A stretch of DNA of 64,000 nt from Codonopsis lanceolata (lineage: Eukaryota; Streptophyta; Magnoliopsida; Asterales; Campanulaceae). Shown piece by piece: positions 24,102 through 36,470 of the stretch. The position numbers were made by a program, and so were the translations under genes. Positions within the stretch are counted from its first letter, which is position 1. Each line of letters starts with the position of its first letter. Under the pieces are notes generated by a model that made no database searches, was not told the DNA's origin, and saw only the letters and a list, made by a program, of their open reading frames with translations. Where the stretch lies: assembly GCA_013146195.2 (NCBI GenBank), contig CM028378.1, forward strand, positions 10,345,350 through 10,409,349, given 5' to 3'.

Positions 24102-24980
24102 TCAAAATTGAGGAACATATGAGAGGATTGATGGGGAAGGACAAATATCAAAGGAAATAGCGAGGCCCACTAACGAAAGGATGGAACTTGGGCCTCGACT
24201 CACGGTGAGTCGGCGGAAATAACGAATGAGCGAAACTCGGGGATCGTGCCGAGGCAACCCATAATAAGTGGAGACATTTTGTCCCCTTGTTAAACCACCC
24301 AATAGCCGCTCTTGGTCGGCAATTTGTGCCAAGCTGTTGAGTTGCCATTTGGGCTTCAAGGAAACCTCTTCTAGCCTATTGGAGATCCCTACGAGGCGGG
24401 TCCTCCTCCTCCTCTTCGGGTTCCTCCCGTGAGGAACCCTCACTCGGCTGGTGGTGCTCAAACAAAATGGCCAGTAATGGCCGGACCGGCCTTAAGCCTC
24501 TCCGTGTCTGCAGGCCATCTCACGCTGCCCTCCTACACAACTCGGTGATCAAATGCGGGAGGCGAACCCACATTAGTGGCACCTCTAATAAGGGTCTTGA
24601 TTTGGCCGTTGATCAATCGGCCAACATCAACGAGACCCACCGGTCATAATGGTGTAGGTCGAGACAGCCCTCTCCCAAGACCGTGTGTTGGTGAGGCGGA
24701 GGCATGAGACGACCACAAATAAATTTGAACACGGGCTTGGCGTGTTCAGAAGAAAAGACTCCTCCATGGTGCGTGGACCAAAGGGTGGATTACGGTTTTA
24801 GGTCCATCAACGAGGGAGGCGATGGTCGCATTGACCACCTCGAGGATAGGGGCATGGAGGTGTGTGCTAAAATGATCGGCACCAACCGCAAAGTTGGAGG
24901 TGCCGAAATAATTGTTAATGCTTTGGGACGAAAAATCTACTACAACGTCCCTAACATTAACGGTGTCTAATACTCCCATC
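24102..24980 (-). pseudogene. Putative plant transposon protein (Athila ORF1-like), broken
   Basis: Minus-strand reading from 24979 gives VRDVVVDFSSQSINNYFG, then PWRSLFF, and after stops and frameshifts RLPHLITELCRRAA (near 24510). These are start and end blocks of the plant domain found in Athila-type elements (Transposase_32-like). A second open frame (24461-24102) is basic near its start (RNPKRRRRTRL) and fits the usual variable tail. The 5' end runs into a hairpin and the assembly gap. Function of the domain is unknown; the family call is from recalled motif patterns. Confidence 0.55.
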
Positions 24981-25005
24981 TATGCCAATGCTGCCATTGG
25001 CATAG
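24980..25005. repeat. Perfect 11-bp-stem hairpin abutting the assembly gap
   Basis: CTATGCCAATG and CATTGGCATAG are perfect inverse complements around a 4-base loop and end on the last base before the Ns. It may be a fold that stopped sequencing or an assembly artefact. Confidence 0.8.
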
Positions 25006-25105
25006 NNNNNNNNNNNNNNNNNNNNNNNNNNNNNNNNNNNNNNNNNNNNNNNNNNNNNNNNNNNNNNNNNNNNNNNNNNNNNNNNNNNNNNNNNNNNNNN
25101 NNNNN
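25006..25105. other. Assembly gap (100 N)
   Basis: Exactly 100 N, a conventional placeholder for a gap of unknown length. The sides belong to different element types, so true content is missing here. Confidence 0.99.
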
Positions 25106-27680
25106 GCACCATCTTCTTCTTACTTGCTTGAGCATTTTGATCTTTGGCATTATCGATTAGGTCATGTTAACTATGACTCTATGAGGCGATTAATGAAAAT
25201 GGAATTAATTCCTCCAAGTCGCATTAATAAAAATAACAAATGCCATACTTGCGTTGAAGCTAAGCAAAAAAACGTCGTTTAAGACAATCGGCGTGACACG
25301 GCACCATTAGATTTGGTTCATAGTGATCTATGTGACTTAAAATCCATAGAATCTTATGGCGGAAACAAATACTTCATCACCTTTATTGATGATTGTACCG
25401 GTTTGTCATCTCTATCTCTTAAAAAGTAAAGTTGAAGCCTTGAAGCTTTTAAACTTTACAAAAAGCAAGTCGAGAATCAACTTTCAAAGAAGATAAAAAT
25501 TCTTAAGTACGATCGAGGAAGCGAATATGTTTTCCTTCAAAGACTTGTCTTGACCACGGGATTATTCACAAAGTTACACCCCCATACCTACAATCCATGG
25601 GATTGCGAAAGAAAAATCGAACCTTAAAGGAAATGATGAGCGCATTATTGCTTCAATCCGGTCTAGGCGAAATGTGGGGGGGCGGTTCTCACGCCAATTA
25701 CTTGTTAAACAAGCTTCCCAACAAGAAATTGGACAAAAGCCCTATGAATTATGGCATGGTCGAAAATCCCTACAAATACCTCAAAGTGTGGGGGTGCCTA
25801 GCTAAAGTAGTTGTCCCACCACCTAAAAAGGTTAAAATCGGTTCCAAAACCGTGGATTGTACTTTTATTGGTTATGCAACCCATAGCGGCGCTTCGGGTT
25901 CTTAGTCCATAAATCGATAATCCGAAAATCGAGGTGAATCAGTTATGGAATCAGAAATGCCACGTTTTTGAAGCTATCTTTCCTCTAAAAGTTGATACTT
26001 GATAAAAGCTTCATTTCCTTGGTCAATTGACGAACAAGATAACACCTCACAAGCAATAGTCCCACATGGCCATTGATCAAGGTATTCATCAAGATGAAGA
26101 CATTGATGAACCTCGTCGAAGCAAGCGAGCTGCACGAGTAAGACCTTTGGACCAGACTTTGTGACCACGTTTCTCGTGGATAATGAACCACGTACGTTCA
26201 AGGAAGCAATGTCTACGAGGCTCCACAATGGAAGGAAGCCGTCAGCGGCGAAATATCTTCCATTATGCAAAACCACACACAGGAGCTCGTCGACCTTCCC
26301 AAAGTTGCAAACCCCTAGGGTGTAAATGGGTCTTCAAGAAAATTGAAACGATGGGTCCATTGATAAATACAAGGCCGGCTAGTCGCGAGGGTTTTAATCA
26401 AAAGGAAGGTGTTGATTATTTTGACACCTATGCTCGATTACTCGAATTACTTCAATTCGCCTACTAATTGCCTTGCGGCACTACACGTCTCGAGATACAT
26501 CAAATGGATGTCAAGACCGCTTTCTCAACGATGAACTTGAAGAAGAAATTTATATGAAACGACCAAAGGCTTTATTGCTCGAGCAATGAAACTAAAGTCT
26601 GTCATTGGTCAAATCTTTATACGGTCTAAAGCAAGCACCAAAACAATGGCATAAACGTTTTGATGACGTTATACTTGCTAATGGCTTCAAGACTAATGAA
26701 TGTGACAAGTGTGTATACGCTAAGAATACCTGACAAGGTTACGTCATTATCTGTCTCTACGTTGATGACATGTTAATTATTGGTAGCAATAATAACATGA
26801 TCAAAGACACCAAAAGATGTTGGCCAGCGGATTTGACATGAAAGATTTAGGGTTAGGCGATGTCATCCTAGGTATTAAAATATCTAGAACATCCGAGGAG
26901 ATCGTTTTATCACAATCTCATTATATTGAGCTTCTTTAGAAATTTAGCAACGGTGATACAAGCATTGCTAAGACTCAATCGACCCTAACTTTCATCTCAA
27001 AAAGAACCTACGAGGCGTATCTCAAATTGAATACTCTCGAATCATTGGAAGTCTTATGTATCTTACAGCTGCCGCGCCACGACCTCGCGCAAGCAGTTAA
27101 CAGATTGAGTCGGTTTACAAGTCCGGCCCGATCAATGGAAAGCCATTGTAAGGACTCTTAGATATCTTCGATACACTAAGGACTACGGGTTGCATTACTC
27201 CAAGTATCCGGCGGTTATTGAAGGATACGGTGGTGCTTAGTTTACGATACTAACGACTCCAAGTCAACAAGTGGATTTGTATTCACTCTTGGTGGCGGTG
27301 CCATTGCATGGAAATCTTCCAAACGGACTTGCATTGCAAGGTATACTATGGAGATCGAATTTCGCCTTAGATAAAGCGGTGAGGAAGGCTGAATGGTTAT
27401 GTAACTTCCTTGAAAATATTCCGGCATAGCGGCCGATGCCGATATATGCATCCATTCGACAGTCAAGCCAATTGGAAGGGCACAAAATAACATGTATAAT
27501 GGTAAGTCCCGCCATATAAGGCGATGGCACAATACTGTTAGGCAACTACTCTCAAATGGCGTGATCACCATCGATTATATTCGATCTAAGGACAACCTAA
27601 CGGATCCATTAGCTAAAGGATTGTCCAGAAAGTTAGTATGCAGTTCATGGAAGGGAATGGGCCTCAAGCCTATGAAATAA
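25106..27680 (+). pseudogene. Ty1/copia pol polyprotein, heavily decayed
   Basis: Blocks appear in copia order on the plus strand, in shifting frames. The pre-integrase region has WHYRLGHVNYDSM and the CHTC motif (25145-25255). Integrase has DLVHSDLCDLKSIESYGG and YFITFIDD (25310-25400). The integrase C-terminal region has YLKVWGCLAKV (25780). Reverse transcriptase has CKWVFKKIET (26320) and YVDDMLIIGS (26758-26790). RNase H has STSGFVFTLGGGAIAWKSS (27260-27315) and ends DPLAKGLSRKLV near 27630. Many small deletions and stops break it. Gag, protease and the 5' LTR lie in or beyond the gap. The closing SSWKGMGLKP block is like Tork/TAR-type copia elements. An old, dead copy. Confidence 0.85.
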
Positions 27681-28242
27681 AGAGAACCTTTAGAAAAAAA
27701 CCCCACCTAGTTGATTGGAAACCCCATGGTCTAGGTTCAAAGGACAACCAAACTAATTGATCTTCATTAACTTCTTGGACTCACACTCCTACTCATTCCT
27801 ATGGTGAAAACAATAGTGTTACACAATGTCACGGTTTAGGATAAGCCTTTTTAATGATTCTTGTGACTTGATTTGATCAAGCGAGTCTTGACAGGATACA
27901 CCTTTATAAGAAATCACCTATGTGAATGTAAGGCGGCGATCTTATGGAAATTTCGAGGCAAAATTTTTTAACAACATTCACAGAACCAAGAAGCGTTCAG
28001 GACCAAAATGAACACAAACGTTGTTTGAGGGCGGCTATGTGAATACTATTGTCTTGGTTGACATCAAACACTAGTCAGTTCAAGACACACCAGTCACTGA
28101 TTAGTAAGTCTTCCTGATAGTAACTCATAAGGAAAGGTTCAAAGCCAAAAGCCACCTCTTCCACTCTAGCTACTCTCAGTTGTATCTTTGTAAATATCAA
28201 TATGTCATCAACTTACATGATATCTTATTCAATGTGGGGGAT
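27681..28242 (+). other. Copia 3' untranslated stretch with polypurine tract
   Basis: No coding. AATGTGGGGGAT at 28231-28242 is a polypurine tract directly before TGTTGGAAAC, the likely LTR start. Confidence 0.6.
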
Positions 28243-29033
28243 TGTTGGAAACTTGTTTCCATAATAGCTTGAATAAGGGAGTTATGTAAGTGTATAATGT
28301 TGGAATCCCACATTGGGAACAAAATGAAACAAGATCTACCTTATAAGGTAGAGTTTTGAGGCTTTACTTTCAGGCCCTTGGGCCACTACACTTTTGTGTA
28401 GGAGGGAAGACCTACCTAGGTGTAGGTCCAAACATACGCGCGCGCGCCGCCGCTGCCCGGCTCGGCTCGACTGGCTAGTTGGTTGGTCGGTCGGCCGGCT
28501 GGCTTGCTTGCTTGCCTGCCTGAACCTATCTTTTTGCTACCGGTTCATTTGGTGTGTGACCCTTTCAGCATGAACCTTTGCATGAGTTCGAAGTTCACCA
28601 TTGCCGGGGAGGTTAATCAGTTATGTCTATTTGAAAGGTTGTGTCTCTTCAGACAACCATAACCGTCTGAACAGTTGTGTCTGTTTTCAGACAACCAACC
28701 ACCTTCAACCGCTCCCAACCGTCATCCCCAACTGCCATTTAAATACTGCCTTCAAACAGATTTTTTTGTAACGAAATTTCTACTATTTTCTAAACTCTCC
28801 CTTCTGCCCTACAGAGATTACAGCAACGATTGCATTCGTTGGTGATTGAGCTTTGAAGATCTGCCAAACATTCAATCACGTAAGATCAATATCCTGGGAG
28901 ACTCGCTGGATTTTCACACCGTGCAGATCTAAATCACGGTTTCCAGTTTTTGTCTTAAGGCCAGAGATCCAATTTCGTTGATCTTAATACAAAAACAAAT
29001 ACTGCAGGAATTTACACTGCCGGGCCTATAACA
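28243..29033 (+). repeat. Probable 3' LTR of the decayed copia element
   Basis: It starts TGTTGGAAAC after a polypurine tract and plausibly ends CTATAACA near 29033. GGAATCCCACATTGGGAAC near 28300 is a common copia LTR motif. A low-complexity GC stretch of CG, GGCT and GGTC runs lies at 28437-28520. The right end is a guess because the 5' LTR is absent. Confidence 0.5.
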
Positions 29034-29375
29034 GAAACTTTGAACTTTATCTCCCCCAATAAATTTGTCGTTCTGCAAACTTTTGAGGATGACGATCCAA
29101 GCATTGACACCTCTCAGATTGAAGCTCTAAATTTGGAATCCTCACGTCACAGTTTTCAGATGTGCAATCCTGCTTCAATTCCAGTCACAGTCAGAACAAC
29201 CTGACCCGACAAGAAAAATCCCAATTTTCTTTTTTATTCGTTTTCTTTATTTGTTTTATTAGGTTTATTTTATTTTTCTTTTTTTTCAAAGGTAAGGCTC
29301 ATTTGTCCCCCTTTTTAGGGCCAGACTGATTCTCCCCCTTAAACTTGTTTTTCTTTCTTTTCCTTTCTTTTACTT
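29034..29375. other. Spacer, no gene seen
   Basis: T-rich sequence between the copia LTR and the Helitron-like repeats. Nothing further is supported. Confidence 0.5.
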
Positions 29376-30597
29376 ATCTTCTTTAGTATAAAAGTATGTG
29401 TTGTCTTTTAGAAATTAATGTATGGACAAAATTAACATTTCATCTAATAAATCATCCACCATTTATTTAAGGACAAACAAGTAAATTTATCTTCTTTACA
29501 ATAAAAATATGAGTTATCTTTTAGAAATTAACGTATGGACAAAATTAACCTTTCATCTAATAAACCATCAACCATTTACTTAAGGACAAACAAGTAAATT
29601 TATCATGATAAAAAGATAATATTTGTACAAAAATAATGTTTAATCACTCCCCATTAAATAAGGTCAAATGAATAAACTATTATTTGCTAATCAATTCCAT
29701 GAATAATAACAAAAAAAATATCATAATAAATGATAATGTCAAATTAGTAAATTATATCTCTATATATCTATCTATTTCTCTATTTCTACTATAAAATTGT
29801 GAGTTATTTCTTAGAAATTAATGTATGGACAAAATTAACCTTTCATCTAATAAATCATCCACCATTTATTTAAAAACAAATAAGTAAATTTATCATAATA
29901 AATGATAATGTTTGTAAAAAAATAAGTAAATTTATCATAATAAATGATAATTATTGTCAAAAAATAACTATAAACTTAATAAATCACTCACCATTGAATA
30001 AGGTCAAATAAGTAAATTTGTGATGAGCTAATCAATTACATGAGTAATTACAAAAAAAACCCTAAATTTAATAAATCACTCACCATTAAATAAGGTCAAA
30101 TAGGTAAATGCTATCTCTATCTATCTATCTTCTTTACTATAAAAGAGTGAGTTGTCACTTAGAAATTAATGTATGGACACAATTAAACTTTCATCTAATA
30201 AATCATCCATCATTTATTTAAGGATAAACAAGTAAATTTATCTTCTTTACTATAAAAATGTGAGTTGTCTCTTAGAAATTAATGTATGGACAAAATTAAC
30301 ATTTCATCTAATAAACAATCCACCATTTATTTAAGGACAAACAAGTAAACTTATCATGCTAAAAAAATAATATTTGTACAAAAATAATGTTTAATAAATC
30401 ACTTCCCATTTGATAAGGTCAAATAAATAATTTATTATTCGCTAATCAATTCCATGAATAATTACCAAAATAACCATAAATTTAATAAATCACTCACCAT
30501 TGAATAAGGTCAAAAAAATAAATAAATAAATTTCAGATTTAACATTAATTTTAAATCAAATCCCCAAGATGCTCCAAGGGTTTATCTTTGACCATAT

Positions 30598-30691
<94 letters not shown>

Positions 30692-31809
30692 TACACCAAA
30701 TTTAGGTTTTCCCTCTACTTTTTCCACCAACGAATTTTGAATTATTATGGTGTACATCTCTTTTAAACCTTTAAAGTGTTTCTCATCTTTTCAATGTGGA
30801 ACTAAAGCTATCATTAATTATGCATCTCTTTTTAACATTTAAAGAGAGGTTAATTTGCTTTTGGTGACATATTCTTCTTCCAATATTAGATTACAATTGT
30901 TTGTAATTTTCATATGACCCCCTTGTTTCTATGATGTTACAAACAACCCATATTTTTATGACTTTATGACACTTCAACTAACGGATTTAGGGTTAGGGAC
31001 TATCGGTGTCTAAAATTTGTATTCTTTTGTGTGTCACGTGCATTTGCGTTGTACGGTCCCTAATGGACTTTCTTAAAGTTCATGGACTAATAGTCTAATT
31101 TTCCCTTAAATAAAATTGTATTTTTATTTTTGAGATATTTTCTTAACTTTAAAGTTAACTATGAGCATTTTTAAATTATTTTTCTGATTATTGAAACAAT
31201 TATTCATTAATTTTTATTACAAACATATCTTAAATATCAAATGGTTAACTAAATGTTAGAATTATAACTAAATCCAACTTTGCACCCAAGGAAAAGGACA
31301 AAAAATAATCCCCATGTCACATACAATGTGCCATTTTCCATTAATATTATAAACTCTCATGGACGTGTGGGGCAAAGTGAGATCAATAGAAAAATTGTGT
31401 ATGAAAGTGAGACACGTAATTTTTAGGTGATGGTGCAACATGAGATTTAAGTAAATACTTCCGGAAGCAAATCGTATTTTCGTCCCATAAAAATTAGGTC
31501 AAAAAAACAAATATACCATCAAAGTTTCTATTAAATATCACTTTAGTTTTTTATGATTAATTTAATTCATAGGAGAAATATACACACACATATTTGTATG
31601 TATGTATATATTTACATATATATAAATATATAAATATTTATTATATCTGGTGAAAAATATACTTTAAAATTTCATAAAGAACAATTTTCAGAAATATATA
31701 TAGTTTTTTCGTATATAAAAATAATAATTAAAAATAAACAAAAATAATGAAAATAAAACATTTCGTAAAAATTATTAAGAACACATGTAAAACACGTGCA
31801 CATAACTAG
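29376..31809 (+). mobile_element. Helitron-like element or cluster with five repeated 5' modules
   Basis: A module starting TCTTCTTTA(C/G)TATAAAA and containing GAAATTAATGTATGGACAAA recurs near 29376, 29491, 29780, 30130 and 30242, each followed by variants of CATCCACCATTTATTTAAGG. TC at the left of TATAAAA-rich starts is usual for plant Helitrons. CACGTGCACATAACTAG at 31793-31809, followed by T, resembles a Helitron 3' end with an imperfect hairpin before CTAG. No RepHel protein is visible, so it is non-autonomous. Related reversed modules occur near 61770-61817 and 62820-62860. Boundaries are uncertain. Confidence 0.45.
30602..30688. repeat. Compound (AC)n(AT)n microsatellite
   Basis: About 15 AC units followed by about 28 AT units, uninterrupted. 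Confidence 0.97.
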
Positions 31810-32258
31810 TTTATATAAAAGAGTAACTAAAATATGTCACATACATCAACATGAGCGGGTCGGACACAAGGGCGATTAAACTTTCCCTATAAGTTTTGAT
31901 CTACGCTTTTGTTGGTAGGACAAAGCATCCTGAAATAGTAAATCACTATTATTTTTCTTCATGTTTTTATGTTAAACTACATTTAATTGTTTGAAAAGTA
32001 TTTTTTTATTGCACATGAATGTTTTCGACGGTTATTAAATTACCCTTCAACATATTCTTTTAATTTTTTTCCCAGTGAAGATTGTATTTTTTTTCTTACT
32101 CTTTTTGAAAAATCGTAACTAATTACATATAATCAAAATTATTATATTACATTCTCTATAAGAGGTTAAGAAGCATTTTCTAATTATTAAAAATTATTAC
32201 TATAATAGAAAGTAAGATCAAATACAAATTTCAATATCATAATCAAGATTTCTAGTAA
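31810..32258. other. AT-rich spacer, no gene seen
   Basis: AAAATATGTCACATACATCA near 31830 is nearly repeated at 33150-33175. Otherwise no structure is supported. Confidence 0.4.
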
Positions 32259-33134
32259 GATTACTAAAATAGAAAGTAAGATCAAATTGCAATTCATGAC
32301 ATGAATAGAAGAAGGGGGTGTTTTTGTCTATGTAAGATTAATCTAGATATATGTAGTAGATAAATAATTATTATAATGAATATAGACTTTCCCATTTACT
32401 TTTTGTTGATATTCATATTTTAAAAGGTGGATATATACTTATTTTGAGATGGAAGGACTATTAGATTAAAAGTTTCATAAGGGCACTTGTTAGATTAAAA
32501 GTTTCTTATCATATCCCTCTCCTTATTTGTTGTAGTCAGAACTAGTATACGTGTTCGTGTCATAGATATGGTGTTGGTATGAGATCAATTTAATAAATGG
32601 TCAGGATAAACAAAACACATAATTAATGGGGTAATTAAAACAAAACCCACAACTGAAGGTTTTATATGTAGTTGTAGAGGGATAATTCAAATATAACTCA
32701 TAACTGAGGGGTAATTCAAACAAAACCCACAATTAAAAGTTTTATATGTAATTGTAGAAGGGTAGTTCAAACAAAACTCATAACTGAGGGGTCCATTTAT
32801 AACTCACATATTTGCGAATCAATCTGGACCATCAGTTGTGTTTAGCACAATTCAATCAGGGTCGTCAGTTAAACCGTGAGCTCTTTTATAATATAGATAT
32901 ACTTTTAGGCACTAAATGCTAAATGACTGAAATAAACCCTGAGCTAAACAAAACTCATAACTGAGGGGTTCATTTATAACTCACATATTTACGAATCAAT
33001 CTGAACCATCAATTGTGTTTAGCACAATTCGATCAGGACCGTCAGTTAAACCCTGAGCTCTTTTGTTAGGCATTGTCAACAACATTATGGTCAAAATTTT
33101 GGACTAAAAACATTAATTCAATATCTTTATTGTA
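32259..33134 (+). repeat. Segment of a tandem duplication, copy 1 (empty-site copy)
   Basis: Starts GATTACTAAAATAGAAAGTAAG and matches 34711-36145 over its length, apart from a small internal repeat (32765-32885 against 32945-33060) and the hAT MITE in copy 2. At about 32507-32514 it holds the undisrupted CTTATCA site that is filled in copy 2. Confidence 0.75.
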
Positions 33135-33439
33135 AACTGACAGAGTAAGTAAAATATGTCACATACTGACATACATCATCATTTGCATATATTACCGAAT
33201 TAAGATCATGCCTTAAGCCCCAAAATATCTTGTTTTCTCTCATCTTAGGTGTGGGTTCTCGGGTCGTGCGCCCGTGCCCCGTACGCCTTTGGATAGGGAT
33301 GCGCATACGTGTGGATGCGGGACACCACTGCTTTCATTTCATCCTTCTTTTTTTAGGGAAAGATGAAATTAAAAGTGCTAAAGAAGTGTTGTCTAAGATA
33401 GCACGTTGGAATGCGTCTCGGTTGCCTTTAGTAGATTTT

Positions 33440-33790
33440 TTATCCAATATGGGAACTTTTGGGTTTCCCGCATCAAGTTATCCCTTGTTTAGAGGATATC
33501 AGGATATGAGAATGCATCGCTCTTTCATTCCATTTTCTCTTTTTTAGGGGAAAACGAAAAAGTGTAAAAAAGGATGTTGCGACGCTCCCACTATGGATTT
33601 CATAAAAAAAATAGTTTTATGGTCTATTTCGGATCACTATGGGAGCTTTGGGTTTCCCACATCAAATTATCCCTTGTTTAGGGGGTACGAGGATATGAGA
33701 ATACATCACCCTTTCATTCTCATTATCCCTTTTTTAGGGGAAAACAGAAAAGTGCAAGAAAGGAGTGTTGCGAGGCCCCACTGGAACCAA
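33440..33790 (+). repeat. Two 190-bp tandem repeats, each with a purine tract and an LTR-like start
   Basis: Units near 33449-33593 and 33640-33782 share GGGTTTCCC(A/G)CATCAA and TTTTTTAGGGGAAAAC, then a purine run before TGTTGCGA. A worn partial unit precedes them (33340-33410). The purine run plus TGTTGCGA looks like a polypurine tract and LTR start repeated in tandem. Confidence 0.6.
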
Positions 33791-34710
33791 AATGTTTTAG
33801 AGTCACCATCTTTATTTTAAGGCAAAATAAAGCAAAACCAATAAAATAAAAACCAGAGATTATGAAAACGGGTTCGAAGGCTAAATTACGAGTTGGGAAG
33901 GTGCTTGACATCCAACTCGCCCTTTCGGTCTCAAAAGTGGTTTTTGGTTAAAGTATGCTTTTTGTTATATTTATTTAGCAAATAAACAAAGCATTTAAAG
34001 ACATGAAACAAAAAGCAAATACATCTGCGGCTACATTATTTACGGACTTGCTGTCGTTTCCTTACAATAATTACAGATATATTTAAAAATATTTGGTCAT
34101 TATAACGGCTCTTTTACATAATATTTTCTAACTAAATCCGGGCAGCACAACGTCTTATAATTGCTACATTGGGCCAGATTTTAAATAATAACTTTATAAA
34201 TAAAACGCCGTTAAAGACTATTACCTTTTAGAGCGGAGTGTGCTCGCTCTGTCCTTCAGGGAGAGGGAGTTTTATTTTATTTTGTTGTTGTTGTTGTTGT
34301 GATTTGGGCAGAATGACTGCTTATTTGTGGTGGTTTTGGCTCACTCACTTGAGCAGAATGACGGCTTTATTTATAGTGTTTTTGGCTCACTCACTCGGGC
34401 AGAATGACAGCTTATTTGTAGTAGTTTTGGCCTTTTAAATCGGGCAGAGCAACTGCCCTTTCCATGATTTTTGGATCGGGGAAGTAGAGTGGAAACCTAG
34501 CTAGGGGGCTAAGGCTCACTTTAACCGGTGGGTTTTATGTTTGGAGGAGTTTAGGCAGGGTTTTGAGGCTTTGGATAGATCACTCACTAACTCACTTCGC
34601 TCTCTATTCTTTCAGCGTAACGAAAACGCGAAAAGCTTTGCGGAAGAAAAGGTGTGTTGAAGGTTGACCCCGAAGGCTCTATATATAGCTTGGGATGAGG
34701 ATTCATAAGG
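33764..34710 (+). repeat. LTR-like fragment with TATA box
   Basis: It starts TGTTGCGAGGCCCCACTGG with TTTTAGAGTCACCATCTTTA downstream, a start sequence I recall from widespread plant LTR-type repeats. CTATATATAGC near 34680-34690 is a TATA-box candidate. It breaks off at 34710 where the duplicated segment begins, so the LTR end is missing. No coding. Family uncertain. Confidence 0.35.
34307..34436 (+). repeat. 44-bp minisatellite, three units
   Basis: Three units built on GCAGAATGAC and TTTTGGCTCACTCACT follow each other with a few substitutions. Confidence 0.85.
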
Positions 34711-36145
34711 GATTACTAAAATAGAAAGTAAGTATTAAATCTTATTTATGTGATATCGTACAATAAAAAATATATATTTGTTTTAACTTATGCAATTCAT
34801 GACATGAATAGAAGGGGGGTGTTTTTGTCTATATAAGATTAATTTAGATATATGTAGTAGATAAATACTCATTATAATGAATATAGACTTTCCCATTTAC
34901 TTTTTGTTGATATTCATATTTAAAAAGGTGGATATATACTTATTTTGAGATGGAAGGACTATTAGATTAAAAGTTTCGTAAGGGCACTTGTTAGATTTAA
35001 AGTTTCTTATCACCAGTGTTCTAAAACTCCCCGCCTAGCTCCGTCTAGGTCCTGCTTAGACGCTAGGTTCCTCTTTACTGCCGCGATTTTCATAGTCGCC
35101 GCCTAATTGACCAAGTCGACGTCTACGCCAAACCTCACTTACCTTAATTTATTTTTGTAGCTTTGATTTTGTGTCATGCGGTGACCGGAGAAAGAAGGGA
35201 GAGTGATAATGGTGAGGCAGAGAGAGAGGTAATAGGGGGCGAACTGGAGTAATATCTTTTTTTTGTTTTTAGTTCTAAATTTGGCTGGTTTATTGCTTTG
35301 CGGTTGTTGAGAATTTAGATTAATGGTAGGTTTGTATATTTTTATTCATTTTACAAATATAGACAAGTGTTTGATAAAATGACAAACATAAAAAAAATTA
35401 AATTTGTAGTCAATATGTTTGATCTTTGATGTAGATTATTTCAAAAATGATAATTATGCCTTAATTGTAGGCCCCGCCTAGGCCCCGATTACGCCCCGCC
35501 TAGTCCCCTAGGGGCTAGGCGCTAGTATGCTGCCTAGCGGCCGCCTAACGATTTTTAGAACCTTACTTATCACATCCCTCTCCTTATTTGTTGTAGTCAG
35601 AACTACTATACGTGTCCGTTTTATAGACACGATGTCGGTATGAGATCAGCTCAATAAATGGTAAGGATAAACAAAACACATAATTAATTGGGTAATTCAA
35701 ACAAAACCCACAAATGAAGATTTTAAATGTAGTTGTAGATGAGTAATTCAAATATAACTCATAACTGAGAGGTAATTCAAACAAAACCTACAATTAAAGG
35801 TTTTATATGTAACTGTAGAGGGGTAGTTCAAACAAAACTCATAACTGAGGGGTTCAATTATAACTCACATATTTACGAATCAATCTAGACCATCAATTGT
35901 GTTTAGCACAATTCGATCAGGGCTGTCAGTTAAACCCTGAACTCTTTTATAATATAGATATACTTTTAGGCACTAAATGCTAAATGACTCAAATAAATCA
36001 AAGTCTTTAAAAGAAAGTATTTCATGAAGGGTGATAAAAAAAAATATAAAAAAAAACCCCCCATCAACGTACTTTGTTAGGCATTGTCAACAACATTATG
36101 GTCAAAATTTTGGACTAAAAACATTAATTCAATATCTTTATTATA
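34711..36145 (+). repeat. Segment of a tandem duplication, copy 2
   Basis: Matches 32259-33134 in order, about 2.45 kb downstream. It differs by substitutions, a short insertion near 34735-34790, the hAT MITE at 35014-35565, and lack of one internal repeat. Confidence 0.75.
35014..35565. mobile_element. hAT-type MITE (552 bp) with 8-bp target duplication
   Basis: CTTATCAC occurs at 35006-35013 and again at 35566-35573. The insert starts CAGTGTTCTAAAA and its other end reads TAAGGTTCTAAAA in reverse complement, a short imperfect terminal inverted repeat. The ends are rich in GCCTAG/CTAGGC (Pax-like runs near 35034-35060 and 35470-35545). The 8-bp duplication and CAGTG start fit the hAT superfamily. 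No transposase frame, so it is non-autonomous. The unfilled sister site is near 32510. Confidence 0.88.
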
Positions 36146-36322
36146 ATTAAATTAATAGTTTCTTAAATTTATCATAATTGTTAGTAATTTAAAAATACTT
36201 AACAACTAAAGACTTTCTATCTTAAATTTAAAATAAATAAAATTTGAAATAGTACGTAGGAAATTGAATATTTTTTTATAATTCCTAAAATAATTAGCTT
36301 TCTTAATTATGATATTATGTTA
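36146..36322. other. AT-rich spacer
   Basis: No gene or repeat recognised; ends with the TA target dinucleotide of the MITE. Confidence 0.5.
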
Positions 36323-36470
36323 CTCCCTCCGTCCCTAAATTATCGTCCTAGTTGATCCGGCGCAAGGATTAAGAAAAAAAATTGACTTGATTATTTATAT
36401 TGGTTTAATGTGTAGTTTTCTTTAAAACCTATGTGTATCACTACGAAAAAACTCGGTATTGCCATGGACA

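Noticed and set aside
24704..24970. Plus-strand 88-codon frame
   Set aside because: Shadow of the minus-strand plant transposon-protein relic, which has recognisable domain blocks.
28437..28520. GC-rich block as a CpG island or promoter
   Set aside because: Composed of simple CG, GGCT and GGTC runs inside a probable LTR.
30551..30766. Open frames over the AC/AT microsatellite
   Set aside because: Low-complexity translation (His-Thr, Ile-Tyr, Cys-Val runs) only.
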